Shown in pieces: positions 18,042 through 27,495 of a DNA stretch of 64,000 nt. This stretch comes from Conyzicola nivalis_A. Lineage in GTDB: Bacteria > Actinomycetota > Actinomycetes > Actinomycetales > Microbacteriaceae. The stretch lies in the NCBI RefSeq assembly GCF_040548875.1, contig NZ_JBEPSJ010000004.1, positions 186,001 to 250,000 on the forward strand, in the 5' to 3' direction. How positions within the stretch are numbered: the stretch's first letter is position 1; each line of letters begins with the position of its first letter. Both the position numbers and the translations under genes were made by a program. Under the pieces are notes generated by a model. The model made no database searches. It had not been told where the DNA came from and worked only from the letters and a program-made list of their open reading frames with translations.

Positions 18042-20558
18042 ATGACGTCCAGCTCCGCCGACTCTGCCGCCCTTCCGCCCGACTCGTCCGGTTTCGTTCG
18101 CGTGCGCGGCGCCCGCGAGAACAACCTGCACGACGTCGACGTCGACGTTCCCCGCGACAGCATCGTGGCGTTCACCGGCGTCTCCGGCTCCGGCAAGTCG
18201 TCGCTCGCGTTCGGCACCATCTTCGCCGAGGCGCAGAGACGATTCTTCGAGTCGGTCGCGCCGTACGCCCGGCGCCTCATCGCGCAGGGGCACACCCCGC
18301 ACGTGGACGAGATCACCGGCCTGCCGCCGGCGGTGGCCCTGCAGCAGCGCCGAGGCACCCCGAGCTCGCGGTCGACGGTCGGCACCCTCACCACGCTCTC
18401 CAACTCGACGCGCATGCTCTTCTCCCGGGCAGGCAGCTACCCGGCCGACGCCGGGAGACGGCTCGAATCCGACTCGTTCTCGCCGAACACCGCCGTCGGC
18501 GCCTGCCCGCGCTGCCACGGGCTCGGCGTCGCGCACGAGGTCACCGAGAACTCCGCCGTTCACGACCCCTCGCTCAGCATCCGCGACGGCGCCATCGCCG
18601 CCTGGCCGGGAGCGTGGCAGGGCAAGAACCTGCGCGACGTCGTCGCGGGGCTCGGCTACGACATCGACGCGCCGTGGCGCGACCTGCCGCGCGCCGACCG
18701 TGACTGGATCCTGTTCACCGACGAACAGCCCGTCGTCGAGGTCACCCCGCAGCGCGACAGGGTGGCGAAGCCGTACAAGGGACGCTTCTGGAGCGCGACG
18801 AGCTACATCATGCACACCCTCGCCGACTCGAAGAGCGAGGCCCAGCGGAACCGCGCGCTGAAGTTCGTCGAGACCGGGCCGTGCACGCTGTGCGGCGGAA
18901 GCGGTCTCACCCGCGAGGCCCTCGCCGTGACTTTCGCCGGCCGCACCATCGCCGAGCTCAACGCCCTGCCCCTCGCCGCCCTCGCCGACGCCCTGCGCCC
19001 GACCACGAAGCTCACCGCGGCGAGCGCGGCCGTGTCGTCGCGGGCCTCCGGCGAGGCGACGGAGGTCGCCGTGACCATCACCACCGACCTGGTCGGCCGG
19101 CTCGACGTGCTCGTGGGCCTCGGCCTCGGCTACCTGAGCCTCGGCCGCGTCACCCCCACCCTCTCGCCCGGCGAGATGCAGCGGCTGCGCATCGCGACGC
19201 AGCTGCGTTCCGGGCTGTTCGGCGTGGTCTACGTGCTCGACGAGCCGTCAGCCGGGCTGCACCCCGCAGACGCCGAACCGCTCATCGTCGTGCTCCAGCA
19301 GCTCAAGGACGCGGGCAACTCGGTCTTCGTGGTCGAGCACAACATGGACGTCGTGCGCCGCGCCGACTGGATCGTCGACGTGGGGCCGGGCGCCGGCTCG
19401 GGAGGCGGCGCCGTGCTGTACAGCGGCCCCGTCGAGGGGCTGGCCGACGTGGACGCCTCGGTGACGCGGCCGTACCTGTTCCCGGCGACGGATGCGCCGA
19501 CTGCTCCGCGCAGCACCCGCGACGCGGACGGCTGGCTGCGGCTGCGCGGCATCACGAAGCACAACCTTGCGGGCGTCGACGTCGACGTGCCGCTGGGCGT
19601 GCTGACCGCGGTCACCGGCGTCTCGGGCTCCGGCAAGTCGACGCTCGTCAGCCACGTGCTGGCCGACACGGTGCGTGAGCGTGTCCACGGTTCATCCGCG
19701 TCTCCCGACGACGACGAGACGACGGAGGCCACGGCGACCACGATCGACGATGTGACGGGGCATGAGCCGATCGACCGTGTCGTGCGCGTCGACCAGCGCG
19801 CTATCGGGCGCACGCCCCGGTCGAACCTCGCAACCTACACGGGGCTGTTCGACTCGGTGCGCTCAGCCTTCGCCGCCACCGACGCGGCCCGCGAGCGCGG
19901 CTTCGACGCGGGCCGGTTCTCGTTCAACGTGGCCGGCGGACGGTGCGAAACCTGCCTCGGCGAGGGGTTCGTGTCGGTCGAGCTGCTGTTCCTGCCGGGC
20001 AGCTACGCGCCGTGCCCGACCTGCGGCGGCTCGCGCTACAACGCCGAGACGCTGGAGGTCGCCCGCGGCGGAAAGAACATCGCCGAGGTGCTGCGGCTCA
20101 CCGTCGACGAGGCGGCCGTGTTCCTCGCCGACGTGCCCTCCGCGTCGCGCAGTCTCGAGACGCTGCGCCAGGTCGGCCTCGGCTACCTGCGGCTCGGCCA
20201 GCCGGCCACCGAACTCTCCGGCGGCGAGGCGCAGCGCATCAAACTGGCGACCGAACTGCAGCGCGCCCGCCGCGGGCACACCCTCTACCTGCTCGACGAG
20301 CCGACGACGGGACTGCACCCGGCAGACATCCGGCTGCTGGTCGAGCAGCTGAACGGCCTCGTCGACGCCGGCAACACGGTCGTCGTCGTCGAGCACGAGA
20401 TGGATGTGGTGGCGGCGGCCGACTGGGTCATCGACATGGGGCCCGGCGGCGGCGACGCCGGCGGTCGGCTCGTCGTCGCGGGGCGTCCGCCGGAGGTCGC
20501 GGCGCACCGATCGAGCCGCACCGCCCCGTATCTCGAAGCGGCGATCGCGGCGGGCTGA
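18042..20558 (+). CDS. UvrA2-type ABC excinuclease paralogue lacking the UvrB-binding domain
   Basis: 838 residues against about 950 for UvrA1. Both ABC halves are intact: Walker A GVSGSGKSS and GVSGSGKST, signatures LSPGEMQRLRIA and LSGGEAQRIKLA, and DEPSAGLHPAD / DEPTTGLHPAD. Zinc-module cysteines are present (CPRCHGLG, CTLCGGSG, CETCLGEG, CPTCGGSR). Between LFSRAG and GACPRC only about 25 residues remain where UvrA1 carries the UvrB-binding domain. Such proteins are linked in other bacteria to tolerance of DNA-intercalating antibiotics (DrrC-like) rather than core excision repair. It is monocistronic, following the sdh terminator. Confidence 0.88.
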   Translation: MTSSSADSAALPPDSSGFVRVRGARENNLHDVDVDVPRDSIVAFTGVSGSGKSSLAFGTIFAEAQRRFFESVAPYARRLIAQGHTPHVDEITGLPPAVALQQRRGTPSSRSTVGTLTTLSNSTRMLFSRAGSYPADAGRRLESDSFSPNTAVGACPRCHGLGVAHEVTENSAVHDPSLSIRDGAIAAWPGAWQGKNLRDVVAGLGYDIDAPWRDLPRADRDWILFTDEQPVVEVTPQRDRVAKPYKGRFWSATSYIMHTLADSKSEAQRNRALKFVETGPCTLCGGSGLTREALAVTFAGRTIAELNALPLAALADALRPTTKLTAASAAVSSRASGEATEVAVTITTDLVGRLDVLVGLGLGYLSLGRVTPTLSPGEMQRLRIATQLRSGLFGVVYVLDEPSAGLHPADAEPLIVVLQQLKDAGNSVFVVEHNMDVVRRADWIVDVGPGAGSGGGAVLYSGPVEGLADVDASVTRPYLFPATDAPTAPRSTRDADGWLRLRGITKHNLAGVDVDVPLGVLTAVTGVSGSGKSTLVSHVLADTVRERVHGSSASPDDDETTEATATTIDDVTGHEPIDRVVRVDQRAIGRTPRSNLATYTGLFDSVRSAFAATDAARERGFDAGRFSFNVAGGRCETCLGEGFVSVELLFLPGSYAPCPTCGGSRYNAETLEVARGGKNIAEVLRLTVDEAAVFLADVPSASRSLETLRQVGLGYLRLGQPATELSGGEAQRIKLATELQRARRGHTLYLLDEPTTGLHPADIRLLVEQLNGLVDAGNTVVVVEHEMDVVAAADWVIDMGPGGGDAGGRLVVAGRPPEVAAHRSSRTAPYLEAAIAAG

Positions 20559-20585
20559 CCCAAGCCCGACCGGCAGCGGCCGTGC

Positions 20586-21566
20586 TCAGACGGGCGTGAC
20601 GAGGGTGCGGTCGGCCAGATAGGCGTCGAGGTTGGCGAGGGTGAGGTCGGTCATCGCCCGGCGCGTCTCGACCGTTCCGCTGGCGAGATGCGGAAGCAGC
20701 ACGACCGTGTCGAGCGCGAGCAGTTCGGCGGGCACGTTCGGCTCGTCGTCGAACACGTCGAGCCCGGCTCCGGCCAGGCGCCCCTCGACGAGCGCCGCGA
20801 CGAGCGCGTCCTGGTCGACGACCGAGCCGCGGGCGATGTTCACGAGGAAACCCGTCTCGCCGAGCGCGTCGATGACCTCGGCTGAGACGAGTCTCTGAGT
20901 CTCGTCTCCCCCGGCCGCGGCGACGACGAGCACGTCGCTCTCCCGCGCGAGCTGCAGGAGCGAGGACACGTAGGCGTAGTCGACCCCGGAGGCCGGAGTC
21001 CTGTTGTGGTACGAGATGACGCAGCCGAAGCCCTCGAGGCGGTGGGCGATGGCGCGGCCGATCCTGCCGAGTCCGAGGATGCCGACGCGTTTTCCGGAGA
21101 TGCTCGTCGCGAGCGGGTAGCGCGCGCTCGCCCAGCCGCCGCTCCGCACGAAGCGGTCTGCGGCGCTGAAGCGTCGCAGCGTGTCGATCAGCAGGCCCAC
21201 GGCGGTGTCGGCGACACAGTCGGTGAGCACGTCGGGGGTGTTGCTCACCACGATGCCCCTGCGCCTCGCCTGATCGACGTCGGTGGTGTCGTAGCCGACC
21301 CCGAAGTTGACGACTGCTTTCAGCGAGGTTAGCGACGCCATCAGCTCGGTGCCAACGCCCTCGCCGCCGCTGGTGACGACGACGCCGATGTCGGCCCCGT
21401 GCTCGGCGATGAACGGCGCGGCGTCGGCCGGCAGCACGAGCGCGTCGTAGCGCTCGGCGAGCGCCCGAGCCAGCGGCGGCATCAGCGCTCCGACCTGGAG
21501 GATCCTGCCGACGGTGCCGGGGGCCCCGGGGACGGACGCGGTTGTGCTCTCGATGTCTGTGGTCAC
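20586..21566 (-). CDS. NAD(P)-dependent 2-hydroxyacid dehydrogenase
   Basis: 326 residues. D-isomer-specific 2-hydroxyacid dehydrogenase fold: Rossmann motif GILGLGRIGRAIA, NIARGSVVDQDALV and catalytic His in LLPHLASGT. It likely reduces a 2-oxoacid such as glyoxylate or hydroxypyruvate, or oxidises the matching hydroxyacid. GTG 21566 is chosen because a good promoter (TTGTTT, 17 nt, TAGCGT) ends 7 nt upstream with no ribosome binding site, implying a leaderless mRNA. Farther upstream starts would be untranscribed. It is divergent from the dipeptide-type ABC importer and shares a 29-bp upstream motif with the aldehyde dehydrogenase gene at 32574. Confidence 0.85.
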   Translation of the reverse strand: MTTDIESTTASVPGAPGTVGRILQVGALMPPLARALAERYDALVLPADAAPFIAEHGADIGVVVTSGGEGVGTELMASLTSLKAVVNFGVGYDTTDVDQARRRGIVVSNTPDVLTDCVADTAVGLLIDTLRRFSAADRFVRSGGWASARYPLATSISGKRVGILGLGRIGRAIAHRLEGFGCVISYHNRTPASGVDYAYVSSLLQLARESDVLVVAAAGGDETQRLVSAEVIDALGETGFLVNIARGSVVDQDALVAALVEGRLAGAGLDVFDDEPNVPAELLALDTVVLLPHLASGTVETRRAMTDLTLANLDAYLADRTLVTPV

Positions 21567-21573
21567 AGCCTGA

Positions 21574-21628
21574 ACGCTAAGCAGGCATCTATGACGAAAC
21601 AACACCAAATTCGCATTGATTGATGCCC
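21574..21628 (-). promoter_or_regulatory. Promoter with 29-bp operator, copy 1
   Basis: On the minus strand, 21628-21600 carries GGGCATCAA, three variable bases, ATGCGAA and a TGTTG end. Its final TTG begins the -35 (TTGTTT, 21602-21597), then a 17-nt spacer, TAGCGT (21579-21574), and the GTG start 7 nt later. The same motif occupies the identical position before the gene at 32574, with 23 of 29 bases shared. Confidence 0.65.
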
Positions 21629-21876
21629 TCGACGCATCAGAGAGCTTCCTGCCCTGAAAGCACGCGGGTTGTCCGGCCGACGACGACCGCGCGGCCCGGC
21701 GTATTGGCGTTCCTCCCCCGGCGACGGTGCGCGGAGACAGGCCCGCCTTTATTGACGCGCACCGATGCCGCACTCAAGCTGAGGGCGTATCGACCAGCAC
21801 CATCACGCAACGACGCAGTGGACCCCGCCGACTCACCCGACGGGGCCGATACCGCCAGCTACCGGAGGAACCAACG
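21629..21876 (+). other. Leader of the dipeptide-type importer, no gene found
   Basis: The 248 nt between the operator and the lipoprotein start contain no convincing ORF. A small GC hairpin (CCCCG/CGGGG) lies about 35-60 nt upstream of the start codon. No -10/-35 pair could be assigned confidently for the plus-strand operon. Confidence 0.4.
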
Positions 21877-23442
21877 ATGTCTTCTTCACCACTTACCCGA
21901 CGAGGGTCGAAAGCGCTCGTCGGAGCGGCCGCCGCCGCGGGATTCGCGCTCCTCCTGAGCGGCTGCGGGGTCGCCAACTCCGGCGGCTCGACCGGCGGCG
22001 CCGCGGGCGACACCCTGCGCATCGTGCTCCCCCAGGAGCCCCCGACCCTCGAACCGTGCGAGGGCAGCCTGACCGCCACCGGCATCGTCACCCGCTCGAA
22101 CATCACAGAGCCGCTGGTCGAGCGCAACCCGACATCGGGCGAGCTCGAGGCGCTGCTGGCCACCGAGTGGGAGGCGACCGGTGAGAACCAGTGGACGTTC
22201 ACCCTCAGGGACGACGTGACGTTCTCCGACGGAACACCCTTCACCGCTGCATCCGCCGCCTTCTCCATCGACCGCGCCGTCAACTCCGACCTGGGCTGCA
22301 ATGTCGAGGGCTACGTCTTCGGCGACGACGACCTCGTCGCCACCGCGGTCGACGACACCACCCTCACCGTCGAGACGGTGCGGCCCGACCCGATCCTGCC
22401 GCTGCGGCTCTCGTTCGTCGAGATCGTTCCGGAGTCGACGAGCGTCACCGAGAAGGTGCGCGAGCCGATCGGCACCGGCCCCTACTCGGTCGCATCGTGG
22501 GAGACGGGGACCAAGCTCACGCTCGACCGCAACGACGACTACTGGGGCGACGCCCCCGCCTACGCCTCGGCCGAGTACCAGTGGCGCACGGAGGGCACGG
22601 TGCGCGCCGCGATGCTCACCAGCAACGAGGTCGACGTCGCCGTCGGCCTCGGGCCCGACGACGGAGCCGGCGAGCTCGGCGTCGACTACGCGAACAACGA
22701 GACCGTCGCGCTGCGCTTCTCCGGAGACATCGCGCCGCTCGACGACATCCGGGTGCGCCAGGCGATCAACTACGCGATCGACCGTGACGGGATTCTCGGC
22801 TCGCTCTACTCCGACGGCACAAACGTCGCCGCCCAGCTGATCCCCACCGGCGTCGTCGGCTTCAACGACTCGCTCGAGCCCTGGGAGTTCGACCTCGACG
22901 CGGCGAAGGCCCTCGTCGACGAGGCGCGGGCCGACGGCGTGCCCGTCGACACCGAGATCACCCTGGTCGCACGCAACTCGCTGTTCCCCAAGGTCACGGA
23001 GGTCTCGCAGGTTCTGCAGGAGCAGCTATCCCAGGCCGGGCTCACCGTGAAGCTGAGCATGGTCGACACCAGCCAGTCGCTGCAGTACCAGCTGCGCCCG
23101 TTCGTGCTCGACGAGGGCCCGATCGCGCTGCTGGTGCAGCACGGCAACCAGGCGGGCGACGCGCAGTTCACCGTCGACCAGTACATGACGACGGATGGCG
23201 CGCAGAGCACCTTCGGCACGCCCGAGTTCGACACGATGCTCGCCGACGCCGGGCTCAAATCGGGCGACGAGCGAGCGGCGGCGTACGAGGAGATCTTCGC
23301 CTACCAGAACGAGGAGATCGTGCAGTTCGCGACGATCGCCCACATGGTCGGACAGATCGGTCTCGCCACGACCGTGGACTACACCCCCGACGCCGCCACC
23401 GGTGACGAGATCCGCCTCGCGGACTTCGTCCCCGCCGGCTGA
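21877..23442 (+). CDS. ABC transporter substrate-binding lipoprotein, family 5 (peptide/nickel/opine type)
   Basis: 521 residues with a lipoprotein signal ending LLSGC (Cys30). SBP_bac_5 features follow: EPPTLEPC near the mature N-terminus, ITEPLVERNP, WTFTLRDDVTFSDGTPF, PIGTGPY and VRQAINYAIDRDGI. Binds an oligopeptide-sized or polar organic ligand outside the cell. ATG 21877 has GGAGG 8 nt upstream. It is the first gene of a five-component importer. Genomic context (glucarate enzymes, hydroxyacid dehydrogenases) suggests an organic acid ligand, but this is inference. Confidence 0.92.
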   Translation: MSSSPLTRRGSKALVGAAAAAGFALLLSGCGVANSGGSTGGAAGDTLRIVLPQEPPTLEPCEGSLTATGIVTRSNITEPLVERNPTSGELEALLATEWEATGENQWTFTLRDDVTFSDGTPFTAASAAFSIDRAVNSDLGCNVEGYVFGDDDLVATAVDDTTLTVETVRPDPILPLRLSFVEIVPESTSVTEKVREPIGTGPYSVASWETGTKLTLDRNDDYWGDAPAYASAEYQWRTEGTVRAAMLTSNEVDVAVGLGPDDGAGELGVDYANNETVALRFSGDIAPLDDIRVRQAINYAIDRDGILGSLYSDGTNVAAQLIPTGVVGFNDSLEPWEFDLDAAKALVDEARADGVPVDTEITLVARNSLFPKVTEVSQVLQEQLSQAGLTVKLSMVDTSQSLQYQLRPFVLDEGPIALLVQHGNQAGDAQFTVDQYMTTDGAQSTFGTPEFDTMLADAGLKSGDERAAAYEEIFAYQNEEIVQFATIAHMVGQIGLATTVDYTPDAATGDEIRLADFVPAG

Positions 23443-23498
23443 GCGCCCGCCCCGGCAGCACGGCCAGACAGATGACCGATCGACGAGCGGAGTAGCTC

Positions 23499-24458
23499 AT
23501 GTGGACCTTCCTCAGACGCAGGATAGTGTCGAGCGCTGTTCCGCTCGTCGTCGTCGTGCTCGGCGTCTTCGCCCTGGCCCGGCTGACCGGCAACCCCGCC
23601 AGCCTGTACCTGCCGTTGAACGCCACACAGCAGATGCGCGACGACTTCGCCGCGCGCAACGGCCTCGACGACCCGCTGTGGATACAGATGGCGAACTACA
23701 TCGGCGGGGTGCTGCGCCTCGACTTCGGAACGTCGCTGCGCACCGGCGAGGACGCCGCGACCATGGCCCTCCGCGCCTTCCCCGCGACACTGCAGCTGGC
23801 CGGGGTCACCATGCTCCTCGCCGTCGTGCTCGCGGTCATCGTCGGCAGCTGGGCCGCCCTCAAGCCGAACGGCTTGGCCGACCGGGTCTCGAGCTTCATC
23901 TCGATGGCCGCGGCCAGCATCCCCGACTTCTGGCTGGCAATCGTCGGGATCTTCGTGTTCGCCATCACCCTGGGATGGCTACCCACCTCGGGTGTGGCGA
24001 GCGGCGCCTCATGGGTCCTCCCCATCGCGACGCTGTTGCTGCGCCCGTTCGGCGTGCTCGTGCAGATCGTGCGAGGCGCGATGGTCTCCTCGCTCTCCGA
24101 GCCGTACATCAAGCTCGCGCGCAGTAAGGGGGCGAGCGAGACCAGGGTCGTCTCCCGCCACGCCCTGCGCAACGCCGCGGCCCCCGCGCTCACCGTCGCC
24201 GGCGACCTCGCGGTCGGCCTGATCAACGGAGCCGTCGTCGTCGAGACCATCTTCGGCTGGCCTGGCATCGGCAAGCTCATGATCGATTCGATCCTGCAGC
24301 GCGACTTCGCCGTGCTCCAGGCAGCCGTGCTCGTCACCGCGGTCTCGATCTTCACCCTCAACATAGTCATCGACCTGCTCTACGCGCTCCTGGATGCTCG
24401 GGTGCGGCCGGCCGGATCGATGAGGAAGCGCAGAGTCCATGTCCCCGCAACTGCCTGA
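23499..24458 (+). CDS. ABC transporter permease, DppB/OppB type
   Basis: 319 residues with six membrane segments. N-terminal WTFLRRRIVSSAVPLVVVVLGVFALARL is the usual first helix. The EAA-type cytoplasmic loop is ARSKGASETRVVSRHALRNAAAPALT, followed by GAVVVETIFGWPGIGKLMI. It forms half of the importer channel. Its 3' end overlaps the next permease gene by 20 nt. Confidence 0.94.
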   Translation: MWTFLRRRIVSSAVPLVVVVLGVFALARLTGNPASLYLPLNATQQMRDDFAARNGLDDPLWIQMANYIGGVLRLDFGTSLRTGEDAATMALRAFPATLQLAGVTMLLAVVLAVIVGSWAALKPNGLADRVSSFISMAAASIPDFWLAIVGIFVFAITLGWLPTSGVASGASWVLPIATLLLRPFGVLVQIVRGAMVSSLSEPYIKLARSKGASETRVVSRHALRNAAAPALTVAGDLAVGLINGAVVVETIFGWPGIGKLMIDSILQRDFAVLQAAVLVTAVSIFTLNIVIDLLYALLDARVRPAGSMRKRRVHVPATA

Positions 24459-25449
24459 CCCCCAGCTGCCTCCCGGCGGCCGGGCGATCGCTCCGCCGTC
24501 GACGCAGGCCATGACCCTGAACGTCGTCGAGTCGCTTCCCGATAAGAAGGCAAGCCTGTTCCGGCTGCTGCTGCGCGACCGGTTCGCTACCGCGGCCGCC
24601 GTCGTGCTGGTGCTCGTCGCCCTCACCGCGGTGTTCGGCCCGGTGTTGATGGGCGATCTGGCCACGAAGCAGAACCTGTCGGCGACCAACCGTCCGCCGT
24701 TCAGCCTCGCCGACGGATGGCAGTTCGTCCTCGGCAGCGACTCGCTGGGCCGCAGCATGCTCGCGCGCCTCGTCGTCGCCACGCGCACAACGCTGTCGGT
24801 CGCCGTTCCCGCCGTGCTCATCTCGCTCCTGATCGGCTCGCTCTGGGGCGTCTGGGCCGGCTACCACCGCGGTCGGCGGGAGACGATCTCGATGCGCATC
24901 GGCGACGTGATCATGAGCTTCCCGTCGCTGCTGCTCGCGGTCGTGGTGCTCTACGTCTTCAACCCGAGCATCGCCAACATCGTGCTCATCCTCGCACTCA
25001 CCCGCATCCCGATCTACCTGCGCACCGCGCGCGCCGAGTCGGCCGAACTGCAGAGCCGTACCTTCGTCGACGCCGCGCGCACCTTCGGGACCGCGCCGAA
25101 CGCCATCATCCGCCGCCACGTCATCCCCGTGGTGCTGCCCACAATGCTCACCCTGGCCACCCTCGAGTTCTGCTACGTGATGCTCGCGGAGTCGTCGCTC
25201 AGCTTTCTCGGCATCGGCATCCAGCCGCCCGACGTGAGCTGGGGCCTCATGGTGGCGCAGGGAAGGCAGTACCTGCAGACCGCGTGGTGGCTCTCGCTCT
25301 TCCCCGGCCTCGCCATCGTCATCACCACGGTCGCCGCCAACATGCTCGCCGCCTGGCTGCGCATCGCCACCGATCCGGCGCAGCGCTGGCGGCTCACCCT
25401 GCCGCGCAAGCGCTTCATCGCCAGAATGTCGCCGAAGGAAGTGAAGTGA
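24439..25449 (+). CDS. ABC transporter permease, DppC/OppC type
   Basis: 336 residues. An N-terminal soluble tail of about 40 residues is followed by six membrane segments, the LGSDSLGRSMLARL motif and the EAA loop VDAARTFGTAPNAIIRRHVIP. The start at 24439 overlaps the previous gene by 20 nt. An internal ATG at 24511 is an alternative. Stop and next start overlap as TGATG at 25447-25451. Confidence 0.93.
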   Translation: MSPQLPDPQLPPGGRAIAPPSTQAMTLNVVESLPDKKASLFRLLLRDRFATAAAVVLVLVALTAVFGPVLMGDLATKQNLSATNRPPFSLADGWQFVLGSDSLGRSMLARLVVATRTTLSVAVPAVLISLLIGSLWGVWAGYHRGRRETISMRIGDVIMSFPSLLLAVVVLYVFNPSIANIVLILALTRIPIYLRTARAESAELQSRTFVDAARTFGTAPNAIIRRHVIPVVLPTMLTLATLEFCYVMLAESSLSFLGIGIQPPDVSWGLMVAQGRQYLQTAWWLSLFPGLAIVITTVAANMLAAWLRIATDPAQRWRLTLPRKRFIARMSPKEVK

Positions 25450-26474
25450 TGACGACGAAGACCCGTCTCTCGACCGCACCGCCCCGTCTCGCCGAAGACG
25501 AGGTCGTGCTGCAGGTCTCAGGCCTCGACGTCGACATCGACACCCCGAAGGGCGTGCTGCGCGCCGTCAACGACGTGAGCTTCACCGCCTACTCGGGCCG
25601 CACCATCGCGCTGCTCGGGGAGTCGGGCTGCGGCAAGTCGATGACCGCGAAGGCCATCGCCGGACTGCTCGACCCCGTCGCGCACGTCACCGGCGGCTCC
25701 GTGACGCTCGCCGGCACCGACCTCGCCGCCCTCACCCCCCGGCAGCGACTGAAATTCGCCGGCCCCGAGCTGGGCATCGTGTTCCAGGACGCGCTGACCG
25801 CGCTCAACCCCGTCTACACGGTGGGCACGCAGCTCGGCGAGGCGTTCCGCATCCACCACGGCCTGTCGGCGAAGGCCGCGAAGGCGAAGGCGGTCGAGCT
25901 CATGGGGCACGTCGGGATCCCGCAGCCGGAGACCCGCGTGAACTCCTATCCGCACCAGTTCTCCGGCGGGATGCGCCAGCGCATCCTCATCGCCATGGCC
26001 GTGGCGTTGAGCCCGAGACTGCTCATCGCCGACGAGCCGACGACGGCCCTCGACGTGACGGTGCAGGCGCAGATCATGGATCTGCTGCGCTCCCTGCGCG
26101 CGGAGAGCCGCATGGCGATCGTGTTGATCACACACGACCTCGCCCTCGTCGCCGAGGAGGCCGACACCGTGGCGGTGATGTACGCGGGAAACGTCATCGA
26201 GACCGGGCCGGTTCGCGAGGTGTTCTCCGAGCCGCATCATCCGTACACCAAGGGCCTTCTCGACTCCGTGCCGGTCGGCGCCGAACGCGGCGAGGACCTG
26301 ACCTCCATCGCCGGGTCGCCGCCCGAGCTGCACGACATCCCGACCGGGTGTGTCTACCAGTCCCGCTGCCCGCTCGCCACCGAGCTGTGCCGGGCCGAAA
26401 GGCCCGCGCTGCAGGCCACCGGCGACGGCCGCGAGGTCGCCTGCCACTTCTGGAAGGAACTCGCCGTTGCCTGA
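25449..26474 (+). CDS. ABC transporter ATP-binding protein, DppD/OppD type
   Basis: 341 residues with one ABC domain: Walker A GESGCGKSM, signature FSGGMRQRI, Walker B LLIADEPTTALDVT. The C-terminal oligopeptide/dipeptide extension (GSPPELHDIPTGCVYQSRCPLATELC) carries the cysteine cluster that in this family can bind a 4Fe-4S centre. It pairs with the next gene to drive the importer. Confidence 0.94.
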   Translation: MTTKTRLSTAPPRLAEDEVVLQVSGLDVDIDTPKGVLRAVNDVSFTAYSGRTIALLGESGCGKSMTAKAIAGLLDPVAHVTGGSVTLAGTDLAALTPRQRLKFAGPELGIVFQDALTALNPVYTVGTQLGEAFRIHHGLSAKAAKAKAVELMGHVGIPQPETRVNSYPHQFSGGMRQRILIAMAVALSPRLLIADEPTTALDVTVQAQIMDLLRSLRAESRMAIVLITHDLALVAEEADTVAVMYAGNVIETGPVREVFSEPHHPYTKGLLDSVPVGAERGEDLTSIAGSPPELHDIPTGCVYQSRCPLATELCRAERPALQATGDGREVACHFWKELAVA

Positions 26475-27495
26475 CGTCGCCGAAGCCCCCCTGCTCGACA
26501 TCCGGGGGCTCACCAAGAACTTCCACGTCGCCTCCGCCAAGAACGGCAACAACGTGCTGTGCGCTCTGGACAAGATCGACCTGCACGTGAATCGCGGCGA
26601 GACCCTCGGGCTCGTCGGCGAGTCCGGCTGCGGCAAGTCGACGCTGGCCCGCACGCTGCTGATGCTCGAGCGCCCGGACGAGGGCAGCTTCGCGTTCGAC
26701 GGCATCGACCCGTTCACCCTCAAGGGCAAGGCGCTCCTCGCCTGGCGCCGCCGGGTGCAGATGGTGTTCCAAGACCCGTTCGCGTCGCTCAATTCGCGGA
26801 TGACCGCCGGGGAGATCATCTCGGAGCCGTGGCTGACGCACCGCGACCTCTACCCGACGGCCGCCGCCCGCACGGCCCGCGTGCGCGAGCTGCTGATGCT
26901 CGTCGGGCTGCGTGCGAGCGACGCAGGCAAGTCTCCGCAGGAGTTCTCGGGCGGGCAGCGTCAGCGCATCGGCATCGCGCGCGCCCTGGCCCTCGGTCCC
27001 GACATCATCGTGCTCGACGAGCCGGTCTCGGCGCTCGACCTGTCGGTTCAGGCGCAGGTGCTCAACCTGCTGAACGACCTGCAGCAGCGGCTCGGGGTCG
27101 CCTACATCTTCATCTCACACGACCTGTCGGTCGTGCGGCACGTCGCCGACAGGGTGGCCGTGATGTACCTCGGCCGCATCATCGAGACCGGCACCGCCGA
27201 GCAGGTGTTCGAGCGGCCCCGCCACCCGTACACGGCGGCGCTGATGTCGGCGTCGCCGCGACTCGACGCCGTCGAGGGGCGACGCGAGAGGATCGTGCTG
27301 CGGGGCGAGATGCCCTCGCCGCTCGATCCGCCGTCGGGCTGCCGGTTCCGCACCAGGTGCTGGAAGGCCACCGAGCTGTGCGCGACGACCGCGCCGCTCC
27401 CCTCCTCGCCGGCCGGCGAACCCGACCACCTCGCCGAGTGCCATCACCCGATGGAGCTGGGGGAGGACAGCGGGCGTCTCGCGCGCGCCTCGTGA
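26467..27495 (+). CDS. ABC transporter ATP-binding protein, DppF/OppF type
   Basis: 342 residues. Walker A GESGCGKST, signature FSGGQRQRIGIARAL, Walker B IIVLDEPVSALDLS, and the C-terminal GCRFRTRCWKATELC cysteine region. Start chosen as TTG 26467, overlapping the previous gene by 8 nt with AAGGAA 8 nt upstream. No ATG or GTG gives the conserved N-terminus. The stop overlaps the TauE-type gene as GTGA, so that gene belongs to the operon. Confidence 0.88.
   Translation: MPDVAEAPLLDIRGLTKNFHVASAKNGNNVLCALDKIDLHVNRGETLGLVGESGCGKSTLARTLLMLERPDEGSFAFDGIDPFTLKGKALLAWRRRVQMVFQDPFASLNSRMTAGEIISEPWLTHRDLYPTAAARTARVRELLMLVGLRASDAGKSPQEFSGGQRQRIGIARALALGPDIIVLDEPVSALDLSVQAQVLNLLNDLQQRLGVAYIFISHDLSVVRHVADRVAVMYLGRIIETGTAEQVFERPRHPYTAALMSASPRLDAVEGRRERIVLRGEMPSPLDPPSGCRFRTRCWKATELCATTAPLPSSPAGEPDHLAECHHPMELGEDSGRLARAS

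Noticed and set aside
18042..20558. Core nucleotide excision repair UvrA
   Set aside because: It lacks the UvrB-binding domain and is about 110 residues short; no uvrB or uvrC lies nearby.
26350..26466. Upstream ATG start for the DppF-type ATPase inside the DppD-type gene
   Set aside because: It would overlap the previous gene by 125 nt and add an unrelated Arg/Pro-rich segment. The TTG at 26467 with AAGGAA gives the conserved start.
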